Source of the DNA: Vibrio chagasii
GTDB taxonomy: Bacteria; Pseudomonadota; Gammaproteobacteria; Enterobacterales; Vibrionaceae
Direction: 5' to 3'
Assembly: GCF_002954585.1 (NCBI RefSeq)
Contig: NZ_MSCI01000010.1
Span: forward strand, 1-36,851
Length of the DNA: 36,851 nt
The notes under the pieces are model-generated. The model was not told where the DNA came from, did no database searches, and saw nothing but the letters and a program-made list of their open reading frames with translations. Made by a program: the position numbers and the translations under genes. Positions 15,987 through 24,282 of the stretch are shown here, in pieces (the first letter of the stretch is position 1; the number at the start of each line of letters is the position of its first letter).

Positions 15987-16001
15987 TTATAATAATTATC
16001 A
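15987..16001. promoter_or_regulatory. possible Fur-like site upstream of bufA
   Basis: TTATAATAATTATCA matches the Fur 7-1-7 core TGATAATNATTATCA at 13 of 14 defined positions, with another TGATAAT half-site at 16009-16015. The area is very AT-rich, so chance is a real alternative. Confidence 0.35.
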
Positions 16002-16113
16002 AAATAAGTGATAATTTAGCTATTAAGTGTTTGATTAGGTGATGTTATTTTTGATGGTTTTTTCTTCTTAATATTCTAAACGCAGCCTAGTGTTTAGGTT
16101 ATAATCAACTTTT

Positions 16114-16129
16114 ATGTATAAATACCCAG
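16114..16129. promoter_or_regulatory. LexA (SOS) box of uvrD
   Basis: ATGTATAAATACCCAG closely matches the E. coli uvrD SOS box (CTGTATATATACCCAG), including its atypical right half. It sits just downstream of a TATAAT at 16100-16105 and 15 nt before the start codon, so LexA would block initiation. Confidence 0.8.
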
Positions 16130-16144
16130 TAGTGAGCATATCCA

Positions 16145-18319
16145 ATGATAGATCCTTCGCTTTTACTCGATGGCCTAAACGACAAACAACGTGAGGCGGT
16201 CGCAGCACCTTTAGAAAACCTACTTATTCTGGCTGGTGCTGGTAGTGGTAAAACGCGAGTTTTGGTGCATCGTATCGCTTGGCTGCAGAGTGTCGAGCAA
16301 GCATCGCCGTTCTCTATCATGTCAGTAACCTTCACCAATAAAGCGGCGGCAGAGATGCGTGGTCGTATTGAAGAGTTGATGATGGGCAGCTCGTCAGGCA
16401 TGTGGAACGGTACCTTCCATGGTATTTGTCACCGTATTCTGCGTGCTCACTACCTAGATGCAAAATTGCCAGAAGATTTCCAGATCATCGATTCCGATGA
16501 TCAGATTCGTCTATTACGCCGCTTAATCAAAGCACAAAACCTCGATGAAAAGCAGTGGCCTGCTAAGCAAGCTTCGTGGTGGATTAACGGCAAAAAAGAT
16601 GAAGGCCTGCGCCCGAGCCACATTGATGCCTACCATGATCCAGTAACTCAAACATGGTTAAAGATTTATTCGGCTTATCAAGAGGCGTGTGACCGTGCTG
16701 GATTGGTGGATTTTGCTGAGATTTTGCTGAGATCACACGAGCTACTGCGCGACAAGAAACACATTCGTGAGCACTACCAAGCTCGCTTTAAGCATATTTT
16801 GGTCGACGAATTCCAAGATACCAACAACATCCAATATGCTTGGCTGCGTATGATGGCGGGCCCTGATTGTCGAGTGATGATCGTGGGTGATGATGACCAA
16901 TCTATCTATGGCTGGCGTGGTGCAAAAATCGAGAATATTCAGAAGTTCTTGGATGAATTCCCGGGCGCTTCAACCATTCGATTAGAGCAAAACTATCGTT
17001 CAACCAAAACCATCTTGCAAGCATCGAACGAGCTTATCTCAAACAACACTGAGCGAATGGGTAAAGAGTTGTGGACCGATGGTAACGATGGTGAGCCAAT
17101 CTCCGTCTACTCAGCTTACAACGAGCTTGATGAAGCTCGCTTCACGGTAAGTAAGATTAAAGAGTGGCAAGAGAAAGGTGGTGCACTCGAAGATACGGCG
17201 ATGCTTTATCGTAATAACGCCCAGTCTCGTGTTCTGGAAGAAGCGTTGATTCAAGCGGGCTTACCATACCGAATCTACGGTGGTATGCGATTCTTCGAAC
17301 GTCAGGAGATCAAAGATGCATTGAGCTACCTGCGTTTAATGGGTAACCGTAACGATGATGCCGCTTTTGAACGTGTGGTTAATACGCCAACACGTGGCTT
17401 GGGTGACAAGACTCTAGAGACGATTCGATTTGCAGCGCGTGACCGTGGTGCGACGATGTGGCAAGCGAGTATCGCTTTGTTGGAAGAACAAGTACTGCCA
17501 GGTCGTGCAGCGGGTGCCTTAAGCCGCTTTATCGAGTTAATTAATGCGCTTGAAGACGACACGTTAGAGCTGAACTTGCATGAGCAAACTGACCATGTGA
17601 TTAAATCTTCAGGTCTATTTGCGATGTACGAGCAAGAGAAAGGCGAGAAATCGAAAGCGCGTATTGAGAACTTGGAAGAATTGGTAACGGCAACTCGTCA
17701 GTTCGAGAAGCCAGAAGAAGCCGATGAGATGAGCATGCTAACAGCATTCTTAACGCACGCGGCTTTGGAAGCGGGTGAAGGTCAGGCTGATGAGTTTGAT
17801 GATGCGGTTCAGCTTATGACTCTACACAGTGCTAAAGGTCTAGAGTTCCCAATGGTATTCATGGTGGGTGTCGAAGAAGGTATGTTCCCAAGCCAGATGT
17901 CTGCTGAAGAAGCGGGGCGCTTGGAAGAAGAGCGTCGCCTATGTTACGTAGGCATGACTCGTGCGATGGAGAAGCTGTACATCACTTACGCTGAGATGCG
18001 TCGCTTGTACGGACAAGACAAATACCACAAACCATCACGCTTTATTCGTGAGTTGCCAGAAACCTGTCTGGATGAAGTGCGTATGAAAGCACAGGTGAGT
18101 CGCCCTGCGAGCAGTGGTCGCTTTAGCCAAACTGCAGTCAAAGAGAACTTTAATGAAACAGGTTTTAGCTTAGGCTCTCGCGTGAAACATCCTAAGTTTG
18201 GTGAAGGCACGATCATCAACTTTGAAGGAAGTGGTCCACAGAGCCGAGTGCAAGTGGCGTTTAATGGGGAAGGCATTAAGTGGTTAGTAACGGCTTATGC
18301 TCGCTTAGAGCAACTCTAA
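16145..18319 (+). CDS. uvrD: DNA helicase II UvrD
   Basis: A 724-aa superfamily 1A 3'-5' helicase acting in nucleotide excision and mismatch repair. It has a Q-motif at Gln15, Walker A AGAGSGKT (30-37), VDEFQDTN, GDDDQSIYGWRGA, LEQNYRST, TLHSAKGLEFP and VGMTRA. The C-terminus carries the Tudor-like RNA polymerase-binding domain (VKHPKFGEGTIINFEG onwards). Length and N-terminus (LLDGLNDKQREAVAAP) match E. coli UvrD. An SOS box precedes it and a strong terminator follows, so it is monocistronic. Confidence 0.97.
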   Translation: MIDPSLLLDGLNDKQREAVAAPLENLLILAGAGSGKTRVLVHRIAWLQSVEQASPFSIMSVTFTNKAAAEMRGRIEELMMGSSSGMWNGTFHGICHRILRAHYLDAKLPEDFQIIDSDDQIRLLRRLIKAQNLDEKQWPAKQASWWINGKKDEGLRPSHIDAYHDPVTQTWLKIYSAYQEACDRAGLVDFAEILLRSHELLRDKKHIREHYQARFKHILVDEFQDTNNIQYAWLRMMAGPDCRVMIVGDDDQSIYGWRGAKIENIQKFLDEFPGASTIRLEQNYRSTKTILQASNELISNNTERMGKELWTDGNDGEPISVYSAYNELDEARFTVSKIKEWQEKGGALEDTAMLYRNNAQSRVLEEALIQAGLPYRIYGGMRFFERQEIKDALSYLRLMGNRNDDAAFERVVNTPTRGLGDKTLETIRFAARDRGATMWQASIALLEEQVLPGRAAGALSRFIELINALEDDTLELNLHEQTDHVIKSSGLFAMYEQEKGEKSKARIENLEELVTATRQFEKPEEADEMSMLTAFLTHAALEAGEGQADEFDDAVQLMTLHSAKGLEFPMVFMVGVEEGMFPSQMSAEEAGRLEEERRLCYVGMTRAMEKLYITYAEMRRLYGQDKYHKPSRFIRELPETCLDEVRMKAQVSRPASSGRFSQTAVKENFNETGFSLGSRVKHPKFGEGTIINFEGSGPQSRVQVAFNGEGIKWLVTAYARLEQL

Positions 18320-18362
18320 TCTGTTATTCCCGGACCTAACAACCATTCAAGGTTAAAAACAC

Positions 18363-18390
18363 AAAGAGCAGCCAATGGCTGCTCTTTTTT
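18363..18390. terminator. terminator between uvrD and tpx
   Basis: An almost continuous dyad (AAGAGCAGCCA 18364-18374 with TGGCTGCTCTT 18376-18386) runs into Ts at 18385-18390. It serves uvrD and may also serve the convergent tpx. Confidence 0.9.
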
Positions 18391-18439
18391 ATTGCGTATC
18401 GCCTCGGTGGTCGCAATAGATTATTGGCTGGAAGGGAGC

Positions 18440-18937
18440 TTACAGCGCAGTCAGTGCCGCTTCGTAGTTTGGCTCTTCAGTGATCTCTGCAACCAACTCG
18501 CTGTGTGTTACCACACCTTTTTCATCAACAACAACAACCGCACGTGTAGTCAGGCCTGCTAGTGGGCCTTCAGCAATTGCTACGCCGTAGTCTGAAGCGA
18601 ACTCAGGTGAACGGAAAGTTGAAGCGTGTTGAACGCCTTCAATGCCTTCAAGCTCGCAGAAGCGACCTGCAGCAAATGGGAGGTCAGCAGAAATACAAAC
18701 AACAACTGTGTTCTCAAGTTCAGCCGCTTTTGCGTTGAACGTACGTACGCTCGTTGCACAAGTTGCTGTGTCGATGCTTGGGAAGATGTTTAGAACCACT
18801 TTCTTGCCTGCAAGAGAAGTAAGAGTCAGTTCAGAAAGATCGCCTGCAGTTAGTGCAAAGCTTGGTGCCTGCTCGCCAGTTTGTGGGAATGTGCCAGATA
18901 GCGGTACAGCTGCGCCTTTGAAGGTAACGTGCGACAT
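18440..18937 (-). CDS. tpx: thiol peroxidase Tpx
   Basis: A 165-aa atypical 2-Cys peroxiredoxin that reduces hydrogen and lipid peroxides using thioredoxin. The peroxidatic cysteine is Cys60 in DTATCATSVR and the resolving cysteine is Cys94 in AAGRFC, matching Cys61/Cys95 of E. coli Tpx. The start has AAGGA upstream at suitable spacing. Its thioredoxin partner trxA is also encoded in this window (30384). It is monocistronic, lying between uvrD (convergent) and the end of the CsrB-like RNA. Confidence 0.96.
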   Translation of the reverse strand: MSHVTFKGAAVPLSGTFPQTGEQAPSFALTAGDLSELTLTSLAGKKVVLNIFPSIDTATCATSVRTFNAKAAELENTVVVCISADLPFAAGRFCELEGIEGVQHASTFRSPEFASDYGVAIAEGPLAGLTTRAVVVVDEKGVVTHSELVAEITEEPNYEAALTAL

Positions 18938-19100
18938 GAATTTGTCCTTAATTTAATTATGGTTATGAAACTAGTTGAGCCTAGTAAGGCTTACGTTACT
19001 CGGAAGCGGTTAAGAAGTGAATGATTTAAATGTCAGAATTGTAAGTATCTCTTAGGTTCGAGGAGGGGTGAAAGCATCAATCGATAAGAGGCAGATAAAG

Positions 19101-19132
19101 AAAAACCCCGAGAGCTTGCGCTCATCGGGGTC
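19101..19132 (-). terminator. terminator of the CsrB-like RNA
   Basis: On the minus strand, CCCCGA and GAGC pair with GCTC and TCGGGG around a GCAA tetraloop (one bulged T), followed by TTTTTCTTT. Very strong. Confidence 0.93.
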
Positions 19133-19555
19133 TATAGTCTTACTCGCAGCAATCCGGCTACTAAGTGTGCTCCATGCATCAAATCCATGATAGTGTGCTG
19201 TTATCCTTCAGCGTATTCCTTTCGTCGCCTTCCTAGCGGTGTCCTTGATCCTATCCTGATCTGCCAACAATCCTCGTTAGCACGCGTCACTTGTTCCTTG
19301 AGCGGTGTCCTTTACATCATCCTGATGTTCAGTCCTTTCCTCATCCAGAGGTGTCCATTGTCTTTCCTTAGTAGCAACCATCCTAGTTACTATTGCGTCC
19401 ATTCAATGTCCATTTCGCTATCCATGCCGATTATTCATCCTGAGTAATCGAATCTTCATCCTGAAGATAACCAAGTCCTTGGCGTTTCCTGTTCCGTGTC
19501 AGCATCCTTCCGACACCATCCATACTACCGATTCCTTATTTATCAGCAATGGTGC
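19101..19555 (-). ncRNA. csrB: CsrB-family regulatory RNA
   Basis: The 784-nt gap between tpx and ggt has no credible gene. On the minus strand it contains roughly 30 GGA triplets, about 20 of them AGGA, many in hairpin loops: CAGGATG repeats near 19436-19440 and 19458-19462, GTGTC/GACAC enclosing AAGGATG (19498-19518), and ATTGCTGAT/ATCGGTAGT enclosing AAGGA near the 5' end (about 19526-19551). A strong terminator ends it at 19101-19132. This is the signature of CsrB/CsrC RNAs, which titrate the translational regulator CsrA. A GacA/VarA-type box lies upstream. The 3' end is firm; the 5' end is estimated to within about 15 nt. Vibrios carry several copies, so which paralogue this is cannot be told. 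Confidence 0.87.
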
Positions 19556-19673
19556 ATAAGCGAATTTCTATATAATTATTTGAACGATAAACGTACGTTT
19601 TGTTTTATTTCAAGTGGTTATGATATCTTCGTGCTTAAATTCGCAGTTAAATATCGATATTTACTCACTGCCT

Positions 19674-19691
19674 TGTGAGAGATCTCGCACA
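19674..19691. promoter_or_regulatory. GacA/UvrY/VarA-type binding site
   Basis: TGTGAGAGATCTCGCACA is an 18-nt inverted repeat closely matching the GacA-family box (TGTAAG-N6-CTTACA, usually with central GAGATCTC). It is centred about 130 nt upstream of the estimated 5' end of the CsrB-like RNA, a typical distance for this activator family. Confidence 0.85.
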
Positions 19692-19702
19692 AGACAGGGA
19701 GT

Positions 19703-19723
19703 AAAAAGGGAGTATTTTCCCTT
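19703..19723 (-). terminator. terminator of ggt
   Basis: On the minus strand AAGGGA pairs with TCCCTT around AAATAC-type loop sequence and runs into Ts. It overlaps the ggt stop codon by 2 nt and separates ggt from the csrB promoter region. Confidence 0.7.
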
Positions 19724-21479
19724 ATTGGCCGATGGCAGCGCCTTCACGACGAGGGTCTGCTGCACCTTCTAGACCATCTTTTGTGATGCGAATGGCGTGT
19801 AAACCGGAGTTAAGATCGCGAATGTTAACTTCAAATCCCATCTTTTCGAGCTCAGGTTTAAAGTTTTCCGCCGATGTTCCTTTTTCCAGATCTAGCGTGC
19901 CGAAGCGGTTTAGGAAGTGCGGTTGGTTGATCGCTTGCTGGATATCCATGTCCCATTGGGTATGAGCAATGATCGCTTGTGCTACATAACCTATGATGCG
20001 GCTACCACCCGGAGAACCAATCGCCATGTAAGGCTTATCGTCTTGCATGATGATCGTCGGTGCCATTGAAGAGCGTGGACGCTTACCTGGCTCAAGTCGG
20101 TTTGCGATAGGTTTGCCATCGTTGTGGGTCTTGAACGAGAAGTCGGTCAGTTCGTTGTTCAGTAGGAAGCCTCTTACCATCAAGCGTGAGCCAAATGCAT
20201 TCTCTATGGTGGTGGTCATCGATACGACATTGCCTTCACTATCGACAATATTGAAGTGGCTGGTGGACGGCAGTTCAATAGATACATCTTGGCTGCGCAG
20301 CATGGCGTGATCCCACGGCGGGGTGCCTGGTGGCGCACTCTCTAGTGCCTTACCTGCGGTAATTAACTGGGCACGTTCCTGCAAATAGTCAGTATTCACT
20401 AACCCTTGAGTTGGCATTGGTACGTAATCTTGGTCTGCCATGTACATCCCACGGTCTGCAAAGGCTAGGCGAGAAGCGTCCGCTAACACTTGCCAAGATC
20501 TCGCATCGTTTGGTCCCCAGGATTCAAGGTCAAACTGCTCGGTCATCGCTAAGATTTGTCCAACCGTTAATGCGCCGGAACTTGGTGGTCCCATGCCACA
20601 GATATCGTAGCTTTCATAAGCTGAACAAACCGGTTCACGTTGTTTGATTGAGTAGGTGTCGAAGTCTTTTTGTGCCAATACACCCGGATTGCCTTTGGCT
20701 GTTTGTACTGTGTTGATGATGTCGGCAGAAATCTCACCTTGGTAAAATGCCTTAGCACCATCCTTTGAAATTGCATTCAATGTTGCAGCGTATTCTGGGT
20801 TCTTAAGTAGTGTGCCTGCGGCTTTTGGGCTACCATCGGCATTAAAGAAGTAAGCTTTGGTTGTCGCAAAACGGCTCAGTCGTTCTTGGTCGTTTTCAAT
20901 CAAGGTAGCCAAACGTGGGCTGATGGTAAAACCTTTCTCAGCCAGTTGGGCAATAGGTTTGATCAGCGATGCCCATTCTAACTCGCCGTATTTCTGGTGA
21001 GTGTCCCACAACAATTGCACTGTGCCCGGTGTAGCAACAGAGCGACCACCAACTACGGCATCATAAAATTTAAGCGGTTGACCGTTTTCGTCTTGGAATA
21101 GACGTGGTGTTGCATCAAGTGGTGCGGTTTCACGGCCGTCGTAGGTTTTAAGCTGTTTGTCCTTTCCATCAAAATAAACAAGGAAGGCGCCACCACCAAT
21201 ACCGGATGACTGTGGCTCAACTAAGCCAAGCATCAGCTGCACTGCAACCATCGCATCAATCGCGTTACCACCACGAGCAAGTACATCGGCACCAGCTTGG
21301 GTTGCTAGAGGGTTGGCTGCGGTAACCATCCAATCGTTAGCTTTTACGAGCTGTTTGGTTTCTAAACCACTACTTTGTTCGGGAGCGACGGAATCGGCAG
21401 CTTGATTTGCCCAACTGACGTGAGAGGCAAAAAGTAGGGTAGAAGTGGCGAGGGTTGTTAGTTTTGTTTTCCACTGCAT
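19722..21479 (-). CDS. ggt: gamma-glutamyltranspeptidase
   Basis: A 585-aa periplasmic N-terminal nucleophile hydrolase that cleaves glutathione and other gamma-glutamyl compounds. A signal peptide ends near SHVSWA (residue about 24). The self-cleavage site and catalytic nucleophile is Thr406 in PSTSHFNIVD, splitting it into large and small subunits. GIGGGAF, DGRETAP, GPPSSGA, RPRSSMAPT and IGSPGGSRIIG are family blocks for substrate binding and the oxyanion region. GGAG precedes the ATG. It is a single gene with its own terminator; the LysE-type exporter gene upstream on the same strand ends 91 nt before it. Confidence 0.96.
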   Translation of the reverse strand: MQWKTKLTTLATSTLLFASHVSWANQAADSVAPEQSSGLETKQLVKANDWMVTAANPLATQAGADVLARGGNAIDAMVAVQLMLGLVEPQSSGIGGGAFLVYFDGKDKQLKTYDGRETAPLDATPRLFQDENGQPLKFYDAVVGGRSVATPGTVQLLWDTHQKYGELEWASLIKPIAQLAEKGFTISPRLATLIENDQERLSRFATTKAYFFNADGSPKAAGTLLKNPEYAATLNAISKDGAKAFYQGEISADIINTVQTAKGNPGVLAQKDFDTYSIKQREPVCSAYESYDICGMGPPSSGALTVGQILAMTEQFDLESWGPNDARSWQVLADASRLAFADRGMYMADQDYVPMPTQGLVNTDYLQERAQLITAGKALESAPPGTPPWDHAMLRSQDVSIELPSTSHFNIVDSEGNVVSMTTTIENAFGSRLMVRGFLLNNELTDFSFKTHNDGKPIANRLEPGKRPRSSMAPTIIMQDDKPYMAIGSPGGSRIIGYVAQAIIAHTQWDMDIQQAINQPHFLNRFGTLDLEKGTSAENFKPELEKMGFEVNIRDLNSGLHAIRITKDGLEGAADPRREGAAIGQ

Positions 21480-21570
21480 GATCTTCTCCTTTTCATATGC
21501 AGAGCTAGATTGGCAGTGGAAAGATAAGATAGCCAGTGCGTTGTTAACGAATTGTAATCTTGATTCGAAT

Positions 21571-22233
21571 TTAAGCGATTAAACCAGACAGCGATTGCCA
21601 AAGAATACTGACGCCAATAAGGCTGAACACAACACCACATAAGCCATCAATGTAGACTGTCGCTTCACTTAGTTTCTTTTGCAGTGCCTTCGTAGAAAGC
21701 ATCCACGCTAATAGAGAGAACCAGAATAGTGATAGGCCGAATAGGATCAGCAGTGCAAACCCTTTCCCTGAAAGCGACATGTCAGCCGGTACCAAGCTCG
21801 ACATCAAACTGATGAAGAACACTAACGCCTTGGGATTAAGAATATTGGTCGCAAAGCCTTTAGAAAATGCCTGACGTTTATTGGTCAGAATCAGATCTTT
21901 CGAATTGACCGTGTCTGTCTCTTCTTCGTGGTGGCTAATGAGTTGCCATGTTGCTTTTAACGCACCAAAGCCGAGATACAGTAAGTAGCTGCCGCCAGCC
22001 AATTGCATGAGCGCAAAAAGAGTTGGGTGCTGGTGGACTAGGTAACTGATGCCCGTCAGGCTCAGCAATGAATGCAGTAAGATCCCGCAAGACAGTCCGA
22101 GAGCAATGTATAAGCCAGTTTGTCGCCCGTGGCGTGTTGCGTTTTGTACCACAAGTGCAAAATCAGGACCTGGGCTCATCAAAGCGATAAAGTGGATAGA
22201 GGCGAGGGTGACTAATATGGTGACTTCATTCAT
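21571..22233 (-). CDS. LysE/RhtB-family amino-acid exporter
   Basis: A 220-aa inner-membrane protein with about six hydrophobic segments. The N-terminus IHFIALMSPGPDFALVVQNATRHGRQTG is the standard LysE/RhtB pattern (broken here: MSPGPDF, then RHGRQTGLYIALG). Substrate cannot be assigned; relatives export homoserine, threonine, leucine or similar. The segment around residues 105-125 (EEETDTVNSKDLI) is a hydrophilic central loop. It lies 91 nt upstream of ggt, with the AraC gene 79 nt upstream of it on the same strand; co-transcription is possible but not shown. Confidence 0.9.
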   Translation of the reverse strand: MNEVTILVTLASIHFIALMSPGPDFALVVQNATRHGRQTGLYIALGLSCGILLHSLLSLTGISYLVHQHPTLFALMQLAGGSYLLYLGFGALKATWQLISHHEEETDTVNSKDLILTNKRQAFSKGFATNILNPKALVFFISLMSSLVPADMSLSGKGFALLILFGLSLFWFSLLAWMLSTKALQKKLSEATVYIDGLCGVVFSLIGVSILWQSLSGLIA

Positions 22234-22312
22234 ATCTGTTCCAATAACTGGGTTGTTCTGTTGAGCGCAGCTTACCGTGATTTCGATTCTCTCAATTGTA
22301 AATTATCAACAC

Positions 22313-23107
22313 TTAGTTAATTTTCGATGGAGAAACACCAAATGCAGTCTTAAATGCCTTTGAGAAATGGGCTTGATCGTAGAAACCCACTTGATGAGCG
22401 ACCTCGGTACCGCCGATACCTGATTTAATTAATCGCATGCCTTGCTCCATGCGTAAGCGGCTTAACCATGCATAAGGGGTGATGCCCATTTTGTTCTTAA
22501 AATGACGCTGAAATTGAGTTGTTGTCAGGTCACACAGCTCAGAAAGTTGCTCCAAGCGCACCGGTTGGTCGAGGTTTGCCATTAAATAGTCTTTGAGTGT
22601 ATTCACCGATTGAGTGCCAAGCTTCACCTGAGTTTTCGATCCAAACTGCGCGTAACGATCAACAATCGTCGAAAAACCTTCGAATGGCAGGCAATCTTGG
22701 GCGAGTTGGCTGATGTTTGGATTGATAAGCAGCCCATGAAGGTTACGCAATTGTAAAAAAGTAGCTTGATCGGAGAGGATCAACTCAGAAAAGCTCAAAA
22801 CGTGACCATTTTCGCTGTGATCGGCAAGATCGCCAAACCATTGAGGTGAGACAGAAAATACACTTGCTTGGTAACCCGATTCGAGCTTTGAATGACCATC
22901 ATGCAGCTCATCGGGTGGCATCATCACCACTTGCCCGGCGCCTGCGTGGTAACTCGTCCCTTTATAGACAAACTTTTGCTGCCCTTGGGTGATTAGGCCG
23001 ATGTGAAAGTCCAAATGATAGTGGCGCTGAAAGGCAAACTCTTGGTATTGAGCTTGGATCAGGCTGATATCTTGGCTAGATGTCGAGTAGTAGTGGACTT
23101 TATCCAT
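22313..23107 (-). CDS. AraC-family transcriptional regulator
   Basis: 264 aa. An N-terminal cupin-type sensing domain (HYHLDFHIGLITQGQQ, VVMMPPDELHDG) is followed by two HTH motifs in the last 100 residues (LEQLSELCDLTTTQFQRHFK, then GTEVAHQVGFYDQAHFSKAF). This arrangement is common in regulators of amino-acid exporters, and a LysE-type exporter is the next gene, so it may control that gene; inference only. I place the start at ATG 23107. The longer frame begins with a TTG at 23128 that falls in the loop of a terminator hairpin and has no ribosome site. Confidence 0.88.
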   Translation of the reverse strand: MDKVHYYSTSSQDISLIQAQYQEFAFQRHYHLDFHIGLITQGQQKFVYKGTSYHAGAGQVVMMPPDELHDGHSKLESGYQASVFSVSPQWFGDLADHSENGHVLSFSELILSDQATFLQLRNLHGLLINPNISQLAQDCLPFEGFSTIVDRYAQFGSKTQVKLGTQSVNTLKDYLMANLDQPVRLEQLSELCDLTTTQFQRHFKNKMGITPYAWLSRLRMEQGMRLIKSGIGGTEVAHQVGFYDQAHFSKAFKTAFGVSPSKIN

Positions 23108-23112
23108 GGCAT

Positions 23113-23152
23113 AAAAAAGCTTGGTCAAATTATCATCAATTCAACCAAGCTT
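23113..23152 (-). terminator. probable terminator after the RarD gene
   Basis: On the minus strand AAGCTTGGT (23144-23152) pairs with ACCAAGCTT (23117-23125) across an 18-nt loop, followed by a T-run. The long loop lowers confidence. It separates the permease gene from the AraC gene. Confidence 0.6.
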
Positions 23153-23193
23153 ATCTCTGTATCTTTAGATTGTCTTGTAAAAAACGATCAGTG

Positions 23194-24102
23194 TTAGCTT
23201 TTCGCTTGCTTACTCTTCTTGTTATTACACAAGCCGTCGAAGCTGAAGATCACCAGTGCGCCCCAAATGAAAGCAAAGGTAATCGCCTTATCCATGGTAA
23301 AGGCTTCACCGTAGATCAACACGGCAAGCAAGAACATCAAGCTAGGGCCAATGTACTGGAAGAAGCCAAGTGTCGAAAGCTTGAGTCTGGTTGCTGCACC
23401 CGTGAAGCAAAGCAATGGCAGAGTGGTAATTACCCCAGCAGCGACCAGCAGTAAATTTAGCTGCATTGGATTCGCTAAGAAATCAGAAGTTGCTGTGTCT
23501 GCAATGAATAACAAGTAGATCGCCGCCGCTGGCAGCATCACTAAGGTCTCAATAAACAAGCCAGTCTGCGCTTCTAGGTTCACTTTCTTACGGAGCAAGC
23601 CATAGAAACCAAAAGAAAAGGCCAGTGCAATAGCTACAACTGGAATCGAACCAAAGGCGATTAGCTGGATAAGCACACCGATAGCCGCAAGCGCCACCGC
23701 ACACCATTGAAGCTTTCTCAGACGCTCACCAAGGAAGAACATCCCAAGCAATACGTTAATCAAAGGGTTGATGTAGTAGCCGAGGCTGGCATCCAGCATA
23801 TGATTGGCATTGACCGCCCAGATGAAGATCAGCCAGTTTGCACCCACCAACAGAGAGGTTGCCACCAAAAACATCATTTTCGGTTTTGAAGTCAGAGTAT
23901 CGCGCACTTTGCGCCAACCACGACCAACGTGTAGCAGTAAAGCGAGTAGGAAAAAGGACCATACTACACGGTGGCTCAGGATCTCGAGAGGGGATACTTC
24001 ACTGAGAGATTTGAAGTATATGGGAGCAATTCCCCACATGGTGTACGCGCCAATCGCAAGCAGTATTCCTTGGCGTGTACGCTGTTGTTCGTCTTGTGTC
24101 AT
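23194..24102 (-). CDS. rarD: RarD-type EamA-superfamily permease
   Basis: 302 aa with about ten membrane segments. RarD signatures are present: LLAIGAYTMWGIAPIYFK at the N-terminus, LSHRVVWSFFLLALLL, NWLIFIWAVNANHMLDASLGYYINPL, and FFQYIGPSLMFLLAVLIYGE (each partial). Although the name comes from a chloramphenicol-sensitivity phenotype, the physiological substrate is not established. It is divergent from recQ across 180 nt. Confidence 0.9.
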   Translation of the reverse strand: MTQDEQQRTRQGILLAIGAYTMWGIAPIYFKSLSEVSPLEILSHRVVWSFFLLALLLHVGRGWRKVRDTLTSKPKMMFLVATSLLVGANWLIFIWAVNANHMLDASLGYYINPLINVLLGMFFLGERLRKLQWCAVALAAIGVLIQLIAFGSIPVVAIALAFSFGFYGLLRKKVNLEAQTGLFIETLVMLPAAAIYLLFIADTATSDFLANPMQLNLLLVAAGVITTLPLLCFTGAATRLKLSTLGFFQYIGPSLMFLLAVLIYGEAFTMDKAITFAFIWGALVIFSFDGLCNNKKSKQAKS

Positions 24103-24282
24103 GTTACTTTCTCTGGCACGAAGTGCTTATTAATAGGATTTATATTGAGAGTTGGTCAGTATAGGAGCGTTAACCCTTTTCACCTAACAATTTGCGGTTT
24201 AATTCGCCAGCATTCCACTCTACAATGTGCGACTTGCTTGCCGATGCTGCATGCTGACTTTATACCTCGATTAGGAACCACA

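Noticed and set aside
19201..19560. CRISPR-like or tandem repeat array suggested by recurring CATCCTGA/GTGTCC words
   Set aside because: Spacing is irregular and units are short; the pattern is explained by GGA loops of a CsrB-type RNA.
19187..19678. Short plus-strand open frames of 86 and 60 aa between tpx and ggt
   Set aside because: They lie antisense to the CsrB-like RNA; their serine/proline-rich composition results from its repeated TCC triplets.
23971..24282. 104-codon N-terminal extension of RecQ
   Set aside because: It overlaps rarD on the other strand and lacks family similarity; ATG 24283 has AGGA and gives the normal RecQ length.
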